Part shown: positions 42,938 through 54,962 of the stretch, piece by piece
Layout: every line of letters begins with the position of its first letter
How positions within the stretch are numbered: the stretch's first letter is position 1
Assembly (NCBI RefSeq): GCF_019578655.1
Contig: NC_063261.1
Coordinates: 17,908,216-17,972,215, forward strand
Length of the DNA: 64,000 nucleotides
Source of the DNA: Ricinus communis
Lineage: Eukaryota; Streptophyta; Magnoliopsida; Malpighiales; Euphorbiaceae
Direction: 5' to 3'
Position numbers and translations under genes: made by a program
Notes under the pieces: model-generated
What the model was told of the DNA's origin: nothing
What the model saw: the letters and a program-made list of their open reading frames with translations, nothing else
Database searches by the model: none

Positions 42938-45900
42938 CTCATTTTCATTTTGTACTAAAAATCTCCTTCCCTTTTTTTAAATTTTATCTTTTTTTACCCT
43001 TTTCTTTGAGATCTTATTCATTGCTGCTTATCTTGGATGAATGATATATGTTTTCTATTCTAACAAACAAAACTTAGAAAAGAAGAGAAATGGCTGAAAT
43101 TTATGTTCAGTAGATTCTTTTGGTTTTTGTAAGGAAAAGTTTTATTTTCTTGTACTACAGAAGGAGAAAGACAGTGACTAGGTTGGTGGATACATATATA
43201 TATATATATACACACACACTTTTACACCCTGAAGAGTCTGATGTACATACAATACAATTATTTTTATTGTTTTTTTTCTTTAATCTTTCAAAGAGAAGAT
43301 ACATATATATACACAACAATAATCTCCTGTTATTGCTAATAAATTATAAGTTAGCTTTTTTGTTCTTTTTCTAATAGATTATTGTACTTGCTCTATTCTT
43401 AGATATCAAAAACTACTCATGCAGATGTGAACAACCACAAAACCACATCACAGTTGTGCTCATAAAATACATTATGTAATTATATATTTAACAAATTATA
43501 AGATTGAAGTATGTTTTAGGCCAAGCAATACTAATGTTCAGACCTGAAATGAAATTAAGATTCTTGAGCTGATGGTGGCCAATCACAGATAAGCTTCTGT
43601 ACTATATATATTCTATGAAAAAGAAAATTCAGGAGCTAGAGATCTAGCTGGCTAGATACTGCTATTAGGGTAAGATTTGCATTAGCATGTTACCATATTG
43701 GTGTCAATCTGTAAAAGTTCTCAACAATGACAGATCACATTTTGATGAATCTATAGTACAGTTTGTGCATAAAATGGGTACTTTATGCTTGTATAAAGGT
43801 AGCTATTCTATGCCATCTAAGGTAAAGTTGGATTTTAGTTGTAAAGTTCTAGACTGATATGTACCTTGTTTGAATCACAAGAGGTGAAATTGGAGATATA
43901 TACAAGATGACAAGTACAGCATGAGGCAAATGTTGGTGTCATAAGATTACACTAAATTATTACTAGAAGTTAAGACTGCATGTATTGAGAGGAAAACCAA
44001 AATCCTAAGGAGGAAGAAGAGGGCTTGCTACTAGGTATTGTTGGGTCATGATCACAAAAGATATAGAGAGAACCATTAGAAACTAGTATAGTAAATTGTT
44101 GCTACACAACAACTACAAATGTCTAAAGTTATTATAACTATACAATATAATGTCATAATATATGTTTCTAAGAGATTATAGTATGTGATTATATTTCATG
44201 ACATGTTATGCACATGAATCCAGAAACAAATGTCCAAGACATTAACAATGCACATAAGAAATGAATGAACAGTAAAAAGATTTGGAGTCACATAAAGCAA
44301 TTTGAAAAGCAACATAGAAGTTCCTTTTTTGTTACCACATGTGCTCTCAGAGAGTATTTTTGTTTCTGTACACTTAATTCTCTTCTATCTGAACTTGTAA
44401 ATCCATTACTTTGAGAGGTACATGTATATATTAGAAGGTTTCTTTTCTTGTGCTTTCTTGTTTGTTCTTGTCATCTTTCTCTTCCTATTTCCTCTACAAT
44501 ACATAGAAGAACCTTAAACTGTAACATTTGATTATATTAAAACATTAGTTACAAAGAAAAGAAAAGAAAAGATAAGATAATCATTGAATTTGATTCAATT
44601 TCTTTTGCTGTTGTGATTGCTGTTGTATACTTGGACCTTTGTATCTTCTAACACACGAAACGAGTACTAAGGTAATAATATGGGTTTCAGAACAAAAGGT
44701 ACAGTGATGATTAAAGGGAAATTTGAGTGTTGCCTACTAAAAGGAAATGAAAAAGCTAAATAAAAGGTGAGAAAATTTAGGATTTGATGTACGAAAGTGT
44801 ATAGTTTTAGAACTGTACTCTTAAACTTCTATTCTTTTTTATTCTTTGAGATAATGTCTTCTTAAATACTGAAAAATTACCCCACCCTCCTTAAAGAATT
44901 ACTGCATTATCAGTGTTTGGATATAGCAGAATTTTGATGGGTCATTACTGATAAATTCTCTAAATAAAAGAAAGTTATAAAAATGGAACAATAGAAACAA
45001 TCAAAGCCATATTTATAATTGAGTTTTTACACATAGCAATCGTAACTAAATCAAACAATTAATTAAAATATTGATTCAAACAATCAATTCACAATTAGAA
45101 AATCAATACCTTAATATAAAACTTCAACCTTTTGAATGGAATGAATTTTTGACATAAATAATATTAGTTTCATGAAAATAAGAAAAACTAACACTCTCCC
45201 TCAACTTAATTATGCACTTAGTCATATGACTAAGTGCATAACTTGAAATAATAAAATGGAGAAGTAAACAATTAAAGCAACAAAGCTAAAACAAACAGAA
45301 ATCTTTTGAAACCTTACTTGTTGATGGGTGTAAAGGAAATAAGTGAAGATAGCTAAATCCTTGCCAATCGATATTATTTAACGGGTGAAATATTTTTCTG
45401 TCATAATTTTTAATCACAGAAAAAAATCACATACTAAAAATTATTAAATAATAAAATCACGAGGTATTTTTCTTTTATGCTTATCCTTAAAAAACAAAAT
45501 AGTGATCAAACAAACACTATTGGTAATAGAAGAAGAGATAAAGAATGTTGTATACTTTTCTTACAAGAATGGCATATGAATTTATTGCATTATTAATTCT
45601 TAATAAATTTTCAAAACAAGAAGGAAAAATTAAAGGTGGAATGCTATGTATAGTTCGTCTTGATAATAGTCTTATATCATACGCAATGATATCTAAGGGT
45701 AATATTGGATTAAGAGAATTAAAACTTTGAATAGAATTTTAACAGAATTAAAAATTAATATATTATTTAATAATAACTTTAAAAAATTTTGTAAAGATTA
45801 TGAGGTATTTGGTGCCGACTTTTATAACTTTGAAATTCTATGAAAATCATTATCACTTTTGTAAAGACTATATAAGTAAATCAGTCTTTAAAAACTTATT

Positions 45901-48900
45901 AATTTTGATATATTTTACATAATTTTGTACGTGGTAGTATAAATATAAAATTTAAGAATTCTTTTTCACTTCCTCTTAAGATTTTAATTGACTTTATTTT
46001 TTTCTTTTTTGAAACTCATATTTCTTCTTTTTTAAATTCTCCTGCATATTATCACTATTTTTCTTCATTATACTCTTTATTTGAGAAAAGAATAAAAGAT
46101 TGGTTGAAACTCAATTATAAAATAAATAATTAACCAAAAATTTTCAATTTTATTTTGGAGGGTCCCTAATATAAAAGATTTAAAATTTTAAGCAAAGAGT
46201 AGTGAAGGTTTAATTAGAGAAATCGTGCTATGATCATTATTTTTTCAAAGAAAATTATTATTCTTGACCGAGAAGTAGTGTTCATATTATGAAATAGAAA
46301 TTTAAGTGAGTATGAATTTGACATAAATAATGAAGTTTATTATTTAAGTATGGAGTTGCAGATAACATTATATCGAACAATGCTTGAAGTAAAATTAGAA
46401 AAGAGCAAGAGCATAATGATTATGAAAAATAATAAAATAATTATTTATGAAAATTATTAAAATTAATAAAAGTCAATCAATATTTTTAAAAGTTTTAATT
46501 GAATACATCTTTTTGGTTTTATTTCTTTTACAAATATATATATTTATATGTATTCAATTACAATTTTATCATTAGAAAAAGATATACATGTTGTTAATTA
46601 AAAGTGTGTCTCATAACCAACCCCAAGTAATATGTCAAACTCATAATCTTTGTCTGTTTTAAGTATATTTATGAAAATCATTTGCTTAACTTGGCAGTGG
46701 AAAGCCATTTCTCATAAAATGTGAAATGAAAACGTGAGATTGGTGAGATTGTAATCCTAAAATCTATTTTTAAAATATTGCAAAATATTAAATATTTATG
46801 TTTCCAATGCTTTTTTTGAAGAGTTTGCTACTTAAGAGAAAAGGAAGATTCATCAGTTTTACATAATAATACGAAAGAATTATTGAAATTTGAGTAGTGT
46901 ATTAGTAGTTTCTAATTCTTTCATTTTTAATTAAAAATGTCTTCTTCTCGTATCAGAATGAAATTTTCTTGTTCCTTTCTTGTTGGTTGTCCAATGTCTA
47001 GTCTTCATGAACCAATAATATTTAGAAAAAAAAAAAAGAAATATTGCAAATAGGTCCTCTTTTAATCAAATGGACACGGATATGAATTACCATTAGTGGC
47101 CAATTTTTAAAAGAAGAATTCTCAACTTTTTAGTTCTTAAGAAAAATAGATCAATTAGCTGCTAGTATCTTTTTCATGGTACATTAGGAAGAAAATTGCA
47201 TTATCTTTTTTAATAGGATTGTATCACATCAAAACTAATTAGAAAAATATATTTTCCACCTTGTATAACATGTACACAAACTATGAGTGTATAACTTTAA
47301 GTTTCACTTAACCATCTTAAAACTTACTGCCAAAAATCAAATTGAATTACATTGTATTGCTATGGTTGCCAATTAGCCCTTAGCCTAGTGGTTAAGGGTG
47401 AGACGACCATGATATAAGGGTCATGAGTTCAAATTCTACTACCTTCGAGGAATTTACTTCAAGTGTTAGATAGGTGCAATTCTCTGTGGATCAGTCCTCT
47501 CCACTAACATGTATTAATTATATATCTGGCAAAAGAAGCATTATTATGGTGCAATTTAGTTCAAGCATATTAATTTTTTAGGTCAATTACCGGAATCAAA
47601 AAGAAAAAAATGTACAAGAAAAAAGAGCCCAAATTTTAATGTTGCACATATGGTAGGCTGACCTTGGAAAAATGACTCAATAAAGATAGGGAATGAATGC
47701 CAAAATAAGGATAAAAAAATGTCCAGACAATGAGTAGCTCCTAGTAAACCTTTCGGTACGAAGTTATAGGATAATTGCATTGCACATCGATATGAGAAAG
47801 AGTGCGATTGAACTTATATGTGTAAGCATTGTATCTAATCTATGAGGTAAGGCATTTTTTGATAGTTTTATTTTGAAAGTGGATAGAACTTCAAGGTTAA
47901 ACGTGTTGAGTTTGAGAAAATTCTTAGGAAGTATTCTAACCTACCAAATAGGTAAAATCATGAGAATCAATGGTTTGAAGTGGATAATTTATCATATGAT
48001 ATAGAGTCATTACAAAATGGTATTAGTGAACCCTTCAATAGATTTTTAGTTCAAGAATGAATGAACCATATAAAGCTGGAAGACACATAACAATTCGGCC
48101 GGAAGAAGTGACCCAATAGAAATGGAGAGTTAACCCTAAGGCAAGAGTAATAAGATGCCTAAGCAAAGAGTAAATCCTGATAGGCAGCTTCTAGGATAGT
48201 ATACTTTTGTGGTACAAGAATGTATAAATGAATCGAATAGTATATTAAGAAAGAAAAAAGTATGACTGAATTATATGTGTAAGAAAAAAAGGGATAAGAA
48301 TGTAAGATTTGAAAGGTAAAGTAAAGAAGTTGTCGTGTGAATTAAACCGGTTAGTTAGACACGTTATGATTTGGTTTCTCAAAGTTGAAAAAACAAATTG
48401 AACCATACATAATAGATAAAAAGAAATTGTTATTATCAATTTGATTTACTTTTCCCACTATAAATATAATAGTTCTACAAAAATAAATCAAATTGATAAC
48501 ATCCTTTTGTCTTTTTTTTTTTAATTTTTAATACATTTTCCACTCTTTATGATTTTATTCTAATTTACAAGAATAAATTAAATAATAAGTAATTTATTAA
48601 TATTAAAAATTAAATAATCTTTATTTCATTCTGTCTTCTTACTATAAAACATTTATGAAAGACTTTTTATTTGTTTTGCGAACAGCCTGGTTTTTTTATT
48701 CCTTCTGAAAAGCGAGTGTGAAATACCTTATGTAATTTCTTTGTGGCTATACACTTAAAACTAAGCAACTCACCGTCTTTCGGATAACTATTAGTATTAG
48801 CTCCTTTTTTCAGAGCATTATTCTATTTAAATTGAAAAATTAAAACAAATTAATAAAACTCAGTCAATTTGTTTTTCTTTTTATGAAAATAGTAAAGAAA

Positions 48901-51407
48901 ATGCATCAAACAATGTACTGTGGCACCCCCTTGGTTGGGTTTTGTTATTAAAAATAATAGAAAAAGGAAAATTAGTAAACCTATTGGATAAAAGGTATTT
49001 TGCAGTAGACTGTGCTTTATGGCAGAAAAATATTATTTGATTGTAGCATATTCTAATATTCTACAAAAGTGCTAAGCTTTTTATTTTCTATTAATTGTAT
49101 TTTCTCTTGAAATTTTAGAGGAAGGGGAGCCTAGGTAATGTAATTTACCCTAGAAATCTTTAGGGCTGAAATGTTAATAATATGCAGGCTAGTCACTACA
49201 TAATTTATTATTGTGTGATTGTTTCCAACCTTATAAATTTGAAGCCCTAATATGGCATATTGAAATTGCTAAACTTTTGAATAGCAAGGTACTTTGAGGT
49301 TAGGGCAATTTCATTGGAATTAGACATGAGTGCATGTGGGAATGTGAGGAAGAAAGGCAATGGGGTCCTTAATATTTACTCAGGGAAGTGAAGTTAATGA
49401 TTAATTATTGTTTAATGAGGATTACCATATATAATGAGTTTCTTGGAAAAGGTTCAAAATTAGGGTTTACTATTATTAACTTTTGTTTTTGTGCTGATTA
49501 TACCTTTTAGTGGTGGTTAATTTTGGTTTTCTTTTTTCCTAAATATTATTTACTTAGAAATTATAACCTAGGGTTTGCTATATATTCTGATATTATTTTT
49601 CTTTCTTGTAATTTTAGTTCACAATAAACTAATCAAATGGTCAAATCTCTTTTGCTTTTGAAGTCTGAATCAAGTGATTGAAAGGCACAATCTGCATCCA
49701 AGGAACCTTGGAAGGTTGGATCAACCATCTCTTGAGCTTCAGGTAAGATATCATACACTTTGAAGTTATTGGGTACATATTACTCTAAGATTGCTAATTC
49801 TTGACTTTCTCAAGAAGTTTTGACAATGTAGCTGTATGTGTTTGCTAAAAGAAAAGCTGATTAGAATGTAAATGTGAATTCACTACTCAATAGTCATGAA
49901 TTGATAATAGCTGAATCTATTAAGAAAAACATTTAAAGATAAATTATATGTACTACGAGGAAAAGAGGATTTAGCGACGGATAAAATCAGTTGTCGACAG
50001 ACTAGGGACGGACTTTATTTATGACTACAAAGCTAGTCATGATCTTTAAAGCTTGTGGTGCTATAATTGTTCAAAGACAGCAATATAAACATTGAAAGCA
50101 TTTTTCTTTCTTCTTCTTCTTTTAGCTTGAAAACTGTACTGCATTGAGCAAGGAAGTAGCAGAGAAGACGCAAGAACTGAGGTAAATATATCAGGTCTAT
50201 TAATTAATTTAGAATATTGACATAGCAGATGCTCATTTTTCCAGTTTACACTTTCTGGGATGAGCATGACTGCCAATGATGTTTATACGTGCAGGCAGAT
50301 GAGGGGAGAAGAGCTACAAGGGTTGAGCATGGAAGAACTGCAACAATTAGAGAAGTCACTTGAAGGAGGCCTGAAACGAGTTATGGAAACAAAGGTTCCT
50401 GCAATTGCATCTTTTGTATTCATTTACCCGTTGTTGAAAACTTCAGACATTGGAGCTTACAATTTTATGCACTTCTCTGTGTTTCTCTGCAGGATGATGC
50501 TATTACCAATGAAATCAATGACCTCAAAAGAAAGGTGAGATGCCTATCTCTGAAGTTGTTCCAAGCCAATTCATTCTGGCAGTTCTTAGTAAAACGAGAC
50601 ATTAGAATTGTTTTTATTCTTAAACATATGTTACATACTTATTTTTCAAGTGCATGAATTTTAATATCTAATTAAACGTTATATTTTATATAGTGAAAAT
50701 TATAAATAGATTGGCCCAATTATGTTTTTTAGGCACGTCAATTATACTTAATAATTTTTTATTTTTAAACATATGAAATATGATTAAAATAGTTAGTTAT
50801 TTAAGGTACATGATTAAAAAAATAATAGTTTTTTTTTTTTGGAAAATGTTAATCATATTTAATAATTATAAAGCAAGTGGTGAACTTTTTTCACCATTAG
50901 AAATTAATGAATCGGTACATTACCCTAATGAAACCATTTCCTTTTTTTTTTTTTCTCTTTTTCTGATGATATATTAAAACCATTTCAATTCACATTGAAG
51001 ACAAGACTTTTGTGGATTATTTTTACTGCTTTTACAATTTATTATATATATGTATGTTATTTTATATGATATATGTTTATATTAGTAATTTTTTATTCTT
51101 TTATTGATATTTTTTTTAAGATAGAAATCGAAATTATGGGCTTGAGATGGTTATAAATAAGAAATATTTTTACCTAAATTTAGTGTATGTTCCATTTATA
51201 TATTAAATCGATAATAATTAATACATATTTATTAATTTTAATAATAAAATATATATCAATTTATTCAATATCAAAATATAAAATACTCATAATATATGTC
51301 ACTTTTCTATTTGTTGTGGCGTATACACCAAGCCTATCAGAATTTTTCTATAAATAATATGCAGATAATTTTAATAGAATTTGAGAAGAACAAGAACAAC
51401 AATAATA

Positions 51408-51438
<31 letters not shown>

Positions 51439-53282
51439 TATTATTATTGTTATTATTATTAATATTAATATTATTATTATTGTGAGAAGAGATAAATGAT
51501 AAAGTATCTTACATGTTGCCATTCTAGTAATTGTACCCAACTCGTAATTAATGTATACTTCAAGTAAAAGAACTTTTATTTTTATTATTCTAATAAAATT
51601 AAATAAAAAACTTAAAATTAAATCCCCTCTTTCCACTTCTATATGATTGTTTCTGTATAATGTTATATATAGACAAGCTTTATAATGAATTATGTGAAAT
51701 CTCAGATTTCTGCTACTGACCCAACACATTTTTCCAGGTTGATTTAATTATCGAAATAAAACTAAAATATAGATGCAAGAACAGTAATAAGAAACTGCAT
51801 GTATCACTGTTTCTTGAATCTCTATTTGATTAGTGTTTCAGAATAATTCACCATGAAATGCCAAGCCTTATATATATGCTCCAGAATAGCTTCCCAAATA
51901 ATCGATGGCTTCTGTGTTTCTGAGTGTCGAACTGCTTTACATGGCGGCTCTGATACCAAGTGTTTCATAAGAACTCGACCCTCACTGGGGAGAAGAAAGA
52001 AGAGTCCAAAACCTTATCTCCATAATTGGTAAATATTAAGCATAGGGAAAGGGCTTTACAAGGATGAGAACAGGAAAATCAGTTTTTCTTTGTAAGTATA
52101 ATAAAAAGACCCTCAAGTACATTACAACCAATTCCAACCCTTAAGTATCCGTGAATTTTGATTAGTTGCAATATTATAATTTTTGAATTGGGGTGGCTTC
52201 ACTTTCTCTGCTGCTAGCTATGTCGTTTCTGTTTTCCAGTCTTTCTTGTTTGCTGGAGTGGTTATGTTTTTTTTCAGTTTCTTTTAGGAGGTAGTGAGGC
52301 TTTTTTTTTTTTCTTCTTGTTGTAGGGTTTATGCTTTCATATACTGATCTTTCTGTATTATCAGATGGGCTTTCATCAGTTGTGGCTCTTCAACTGGTTT
52401 TCACTAAATAAATTAATAAAATAATTCATGCTTACCCACACAAAAAAAAAAAAGTTAAATTCTTTTCTCTTGTTTCTTATTAATTCTCAGGGAGCTGAAT
52501 TGATGGAAGAAAACGAGCGATTAAAGCAGCAAGTCTGTGAGATGTTACCTATCTCAATTTTTCTGTACCTTGTTACCTAATCTCACTTCTGAGCTCATTT
52601 CAATTTGGCAGATGGTGAATGCACCAGTAGAACGGCTGCAATTGCTTGAACAAGGGCAGTCATCAGATTCTATGATGACTAATACTAGCAGCGGCACAGC
52701 AGATCCTCCTCAAGATTATGAAGGCTCCTACACTTTCCTTAGATTGGGGTTGGTTGCTTACATTTATTTGCTTGCAGAAAGTTTCTTGATTGGTTTTCTT
52801 TTCCTCCTATTCAAGAAAACATTTACCAGGACTCTCTTTCATAACATACTGCACTTGGAGAACCTATTGGTCTACAATTAATCTTTAAGGGTTTTATACT
52901 CACTGAAACATAACATAAGATAATCTCATTTGATGCCACAATATGTTTCTTTCTATATATATATATATATATATATGTATGGAAGGGTAGGCTGAATTTG
53001 AGACTTTACCCGAAGTTGAGAGATTTGCTCGTCCCTAGGTTAAACATTATTTCATCAGTTGTGGCTCTTTCTTATTAGATAAGCATTCTTGAATTATAGG
53101 AATCAAAGATTAAGCTATCACAGTATGCTCAGTTTTTTTATACTTGCTTATTACATAGGATAAGCATTTTATGTGACTGAATGCATATAGATTGCGTTTT
53201 GCTTTACCATCTGGAGACCATTGAAGGTTAGCTAAAGTGCAATCTTGAAATGTTATATTGCAGGTTACCATCCCCAAATTGA
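42713..53282 (+). CDS. SVP-like: MADS-box transcription factor, SVP/JOINTLESS/AGL24 (StMADS11) clade
   Basis: Type II MIKC factor of the clade that controls flowering time, bud dormancy and inflorescence identity. Splice model: 42713-42894, 49664-49742, 50126-50181, 50295-50394, 50493-50534, 52491-52532, 52612-52748, 53264-53282; all GT-AG, giving 218 aa. MADS domain 1-60 ([40 protein letters not shown]). I region [17 protein letters not shown] box about 88-170 ([18 protein letters not shown]). The C-terminus LRLGLPSPN (LRLGL at 210-214) is the clade's LxLxL repression-type motif, created by joining exons 7 and 8. Intron 1 is 6.8 kb and carries repeats. Exon sizes match SVP genes. SVP versus AGL24 orthology is not decided by eye. 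A 5'-UTR intron is possible. Confidence 0.92.
42907..42932. repeat. (TC)13 microsatellite in MADS intron 1
   Basis: Perfect dinucleotide run beginning 12 bp after the exon 1 donor site. Confidence 0.95.
43194..43219. repeat. (TA)n(CA)n microsatellite in MADS intron 1
   Basis: TA run followed directly by CACACACAC. Confidence 0.9.
44920..45192 (-). mobile_element. Candidate LTR remnant in MADS intron 1
   Basis: On the minus strand GAGGGAGAG (polypurine-tract-like) is followed by TGTTAGTTTTC, and about 150 bp later by an ATTATAAATATGG TATA-like box: the layout of a 3' LTR. The far end (a CA near 44920) is a guess. A 32-bp perfect palindrome lies just outside the tract at 45210-45241. Confidence 0.3.
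45210..45241. repeat. Perfect 32-bp palindrome
   Basis: TTATGCACTTAGTCAT followed immediately by its exact reverse complement, no spacer. It is in MADS intron 1 next to a candidate retroelement remnant. Confidence 0.9.
47374..47531 (+). mobile_element. tRNA-derived SINE in MADS intron 1
   Basis: TAGCCTAGTGG at 47381-47391 is a pol III A-box; GAGTTCAAATTC at 47425-47436 is a B-box about 34 bp further on. The lead-in (TTAGCCTAGTGGTTAAGGGT) is characteristic of plant SINEs. A tRNA-unrelated body of about 95 bp follows. It is in sense orientation to the host gene. The 3' boundary is approximate. Confidence 0.7.
51401..51430. repeat. (AAT)10 trinucleotide repeat followed by ATT-rich complement
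   Basis: Ten AAT units in MADS intron 5, then ATT-rich sequence to 51481 able to fold back on them. Confidence 0.9.
51946..52440 (-). mobile_element. LTR retrotransposon remnant (LTR plus primer-binding site) in MADS intron 5
   Basis: GGCTCTGATACCA at 51946-51958 is, on the minus strand, TGGTATCAGAGCC, the plant initiator-tRNA-Met primer-binding site. Two bases upstream of it (minus strand) a sequence ending TTATGAAACA has the CA end expected of a 5' LTR. Going back, a possible LTR start TGTGGGTAAGC lies at about 52440, so the LTR would be about 480 bp. The rest of the element is absent or truncated to about 51840. Inserted antisense to the MADS gene and removed with intron 5. Confidence 0.6.
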
Positions 53283-54363
53283 ATCCTGAAGGATGAAATG
53301 ATCACAAAGTATCAATGGCATAGCCCAGATTATTGTGCTAATTTCACGGAGGAAAATTAATTCTTATCAAATAAGAAGTAGAAAATCCATCCATCTCAGT
53401 CATATTTAAAATCCTTATAAGCTAGCTTCTTATCTGTTTGTCAATTCCAGGAGAAATGGGCATATGGGAGTTCTGCATTTGCATGGATGGACGATCGTTA
53501 TGTGTCTATATGTATATGTGTAGATAAAGCCTCTGATTATTGCAGCCTTTTAAAGGGTGCATTTTTGGACCAATAAGAAATATGTAGATTTTCTATTTCA
53601 AGGTAATATATATATAGACAAATAACGTAGGTGGTCTGAGTAAGACCTTCATCTTATGTGTATTTGACTGGTAAGAATGATGAGAATATTAGTATTGTGT
53701 TTGAAGAACATGGCATTAATCTTTTTATCATATTAATATGAAATTTTGCCAGAGAGATGATAAAATTTAACCTAGGAGCTTCTAGAGACAAAATCACTAA
53801 TGTAGCTTAGCTTGGGAGAATGCTAGTTGTCTTCTGGATGAATAAGCCAGCAATTTTATTAAAAAGAGAGAATATGGGAAACCTCCTCTATTTGGCACTA
53901 GCTATCCCCATTACACCCCAAGCTAAAGCTCCGATCCAAGAGGAAAAACCCATATAATTACATGGACAACAGCACAAAAACAACAACCCTATGTAAGTAG
54001 GACCTTCCCAGGAATGGCTCAAGAAGCTCTTGAGGGGCCATTTACAACCTGTACAGCAAAGTTACTCACTACCAAATTACATTTCAAATCTGTTCAACAA
54101 TCAAGGAGCCATCACGAGACACAACCCAACAGATATGGACAGCAGTAATATAATTAAGCAACAAAACAATCGCCAATGGCAACAGCATAAAAGAGATAGC
54201 AGCATGACCAACTTGTTTTTATGGACTAGTAACAGCAGCAAACAAATCCAAAACCACTCCTAGGCGAGACCATATCAACAATATATTAAGTAGCAGAAAG
54301 CTACAGCTATGGCAGGTGCACAGAGAAGCTGTCATTTGAAAAAGACTACTTAGCTATCACCCT
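53283..54363. other. MADS 3' UTR and an unexplained, less AT-rich stretch
   Basis: 53283 to about 53750 is probable 3' UTR. 53850-54350 begins TTTTATTAAAAAGAGAGAAT and is richer in C and A with an open frame (54030-54263) lacking domains; it may be the 3' end of a LINE or other transcript in antisense. I cannot identify it. Confidence 0.35.
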
Positions 54364-54366
54364 TAG

Positions 54367-54659
54367 GGCGGGTTCATTTTCCCCTGAATAATTTGATGAA
54401 TTTAGTATTTCCTTTGATTAATTTCATGAATGGGAGATTTTGCGACTCATTAACAATGTTATGTTTGGTAAAGAGATTTCGTGCAAATTGAAGAGATGAA
54501 AATTGTTAAGAGATAGGATATCATAGGCGGGCTGAGCTTAATAGAAAAATAGTAGAAATTCTACCAGTCTTAATTGATCCAAATCCGAATTAAATTTCGT
54601 TAAACTCATAAATCCATTTTCCTTTCTCTTTAAGTTTTCTCTCATTCCCAAACAAAGCC
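54367..54659. mobile_element. Putative PIF/Harbinger-type MITE (293 bp) flanked by TTA
   Basis: TTA at 54364-54366 and 54660-54662 flank an element beginning GGGCGGGTTCATTTTCCC and ending, complemented, GGCTTTGTTTGGGAATG. A 3-bp TTA duplication and GGC-GTTT-type ends fit Tourist-like MITEs. TIR match is imperfect; no coding. Confidence 0.5.
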
Positions 54660-54962
54660 TTAATCCCACATCCACATATACGGTACAATAAAAAGTTAAG
54701 GTGTAGAGGCAGCATTAGTCCGTTAATATCGTTGGTTCCCGCTAAAGACCTGCTCAAGATCACACCAAATAAACCAAAAAAAAAAAAAAAAAAGAAAGAA
54801 AGAAAAAAAGACTCTTTCTTATACTCTCTCTATTACTCTCTTTGCCTTTTGCACATATGAAAAACTGCATCTAATAACCTTTCTTTTTTTGTTCTTTTTA
54901 CCCTTTACTTAATTGGATTGAGATTGAGATTTTGTTGTGTAATTAATAGCAAATTGATAACA

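Noticed and set aside
47580..48480. Possible retroelement LTR in MADS intron 1
   Set aside because: The texture is transposon-like, but I found no TG...CA ends, PBS, polypurine tract or coding remnant to support it.
51837..51881. Second LTR of the intron 5 retroelement
   Set aside because: TGTTTCAGAA and a TATA-like word are suggestive, but the sequence does not match the other LTR.
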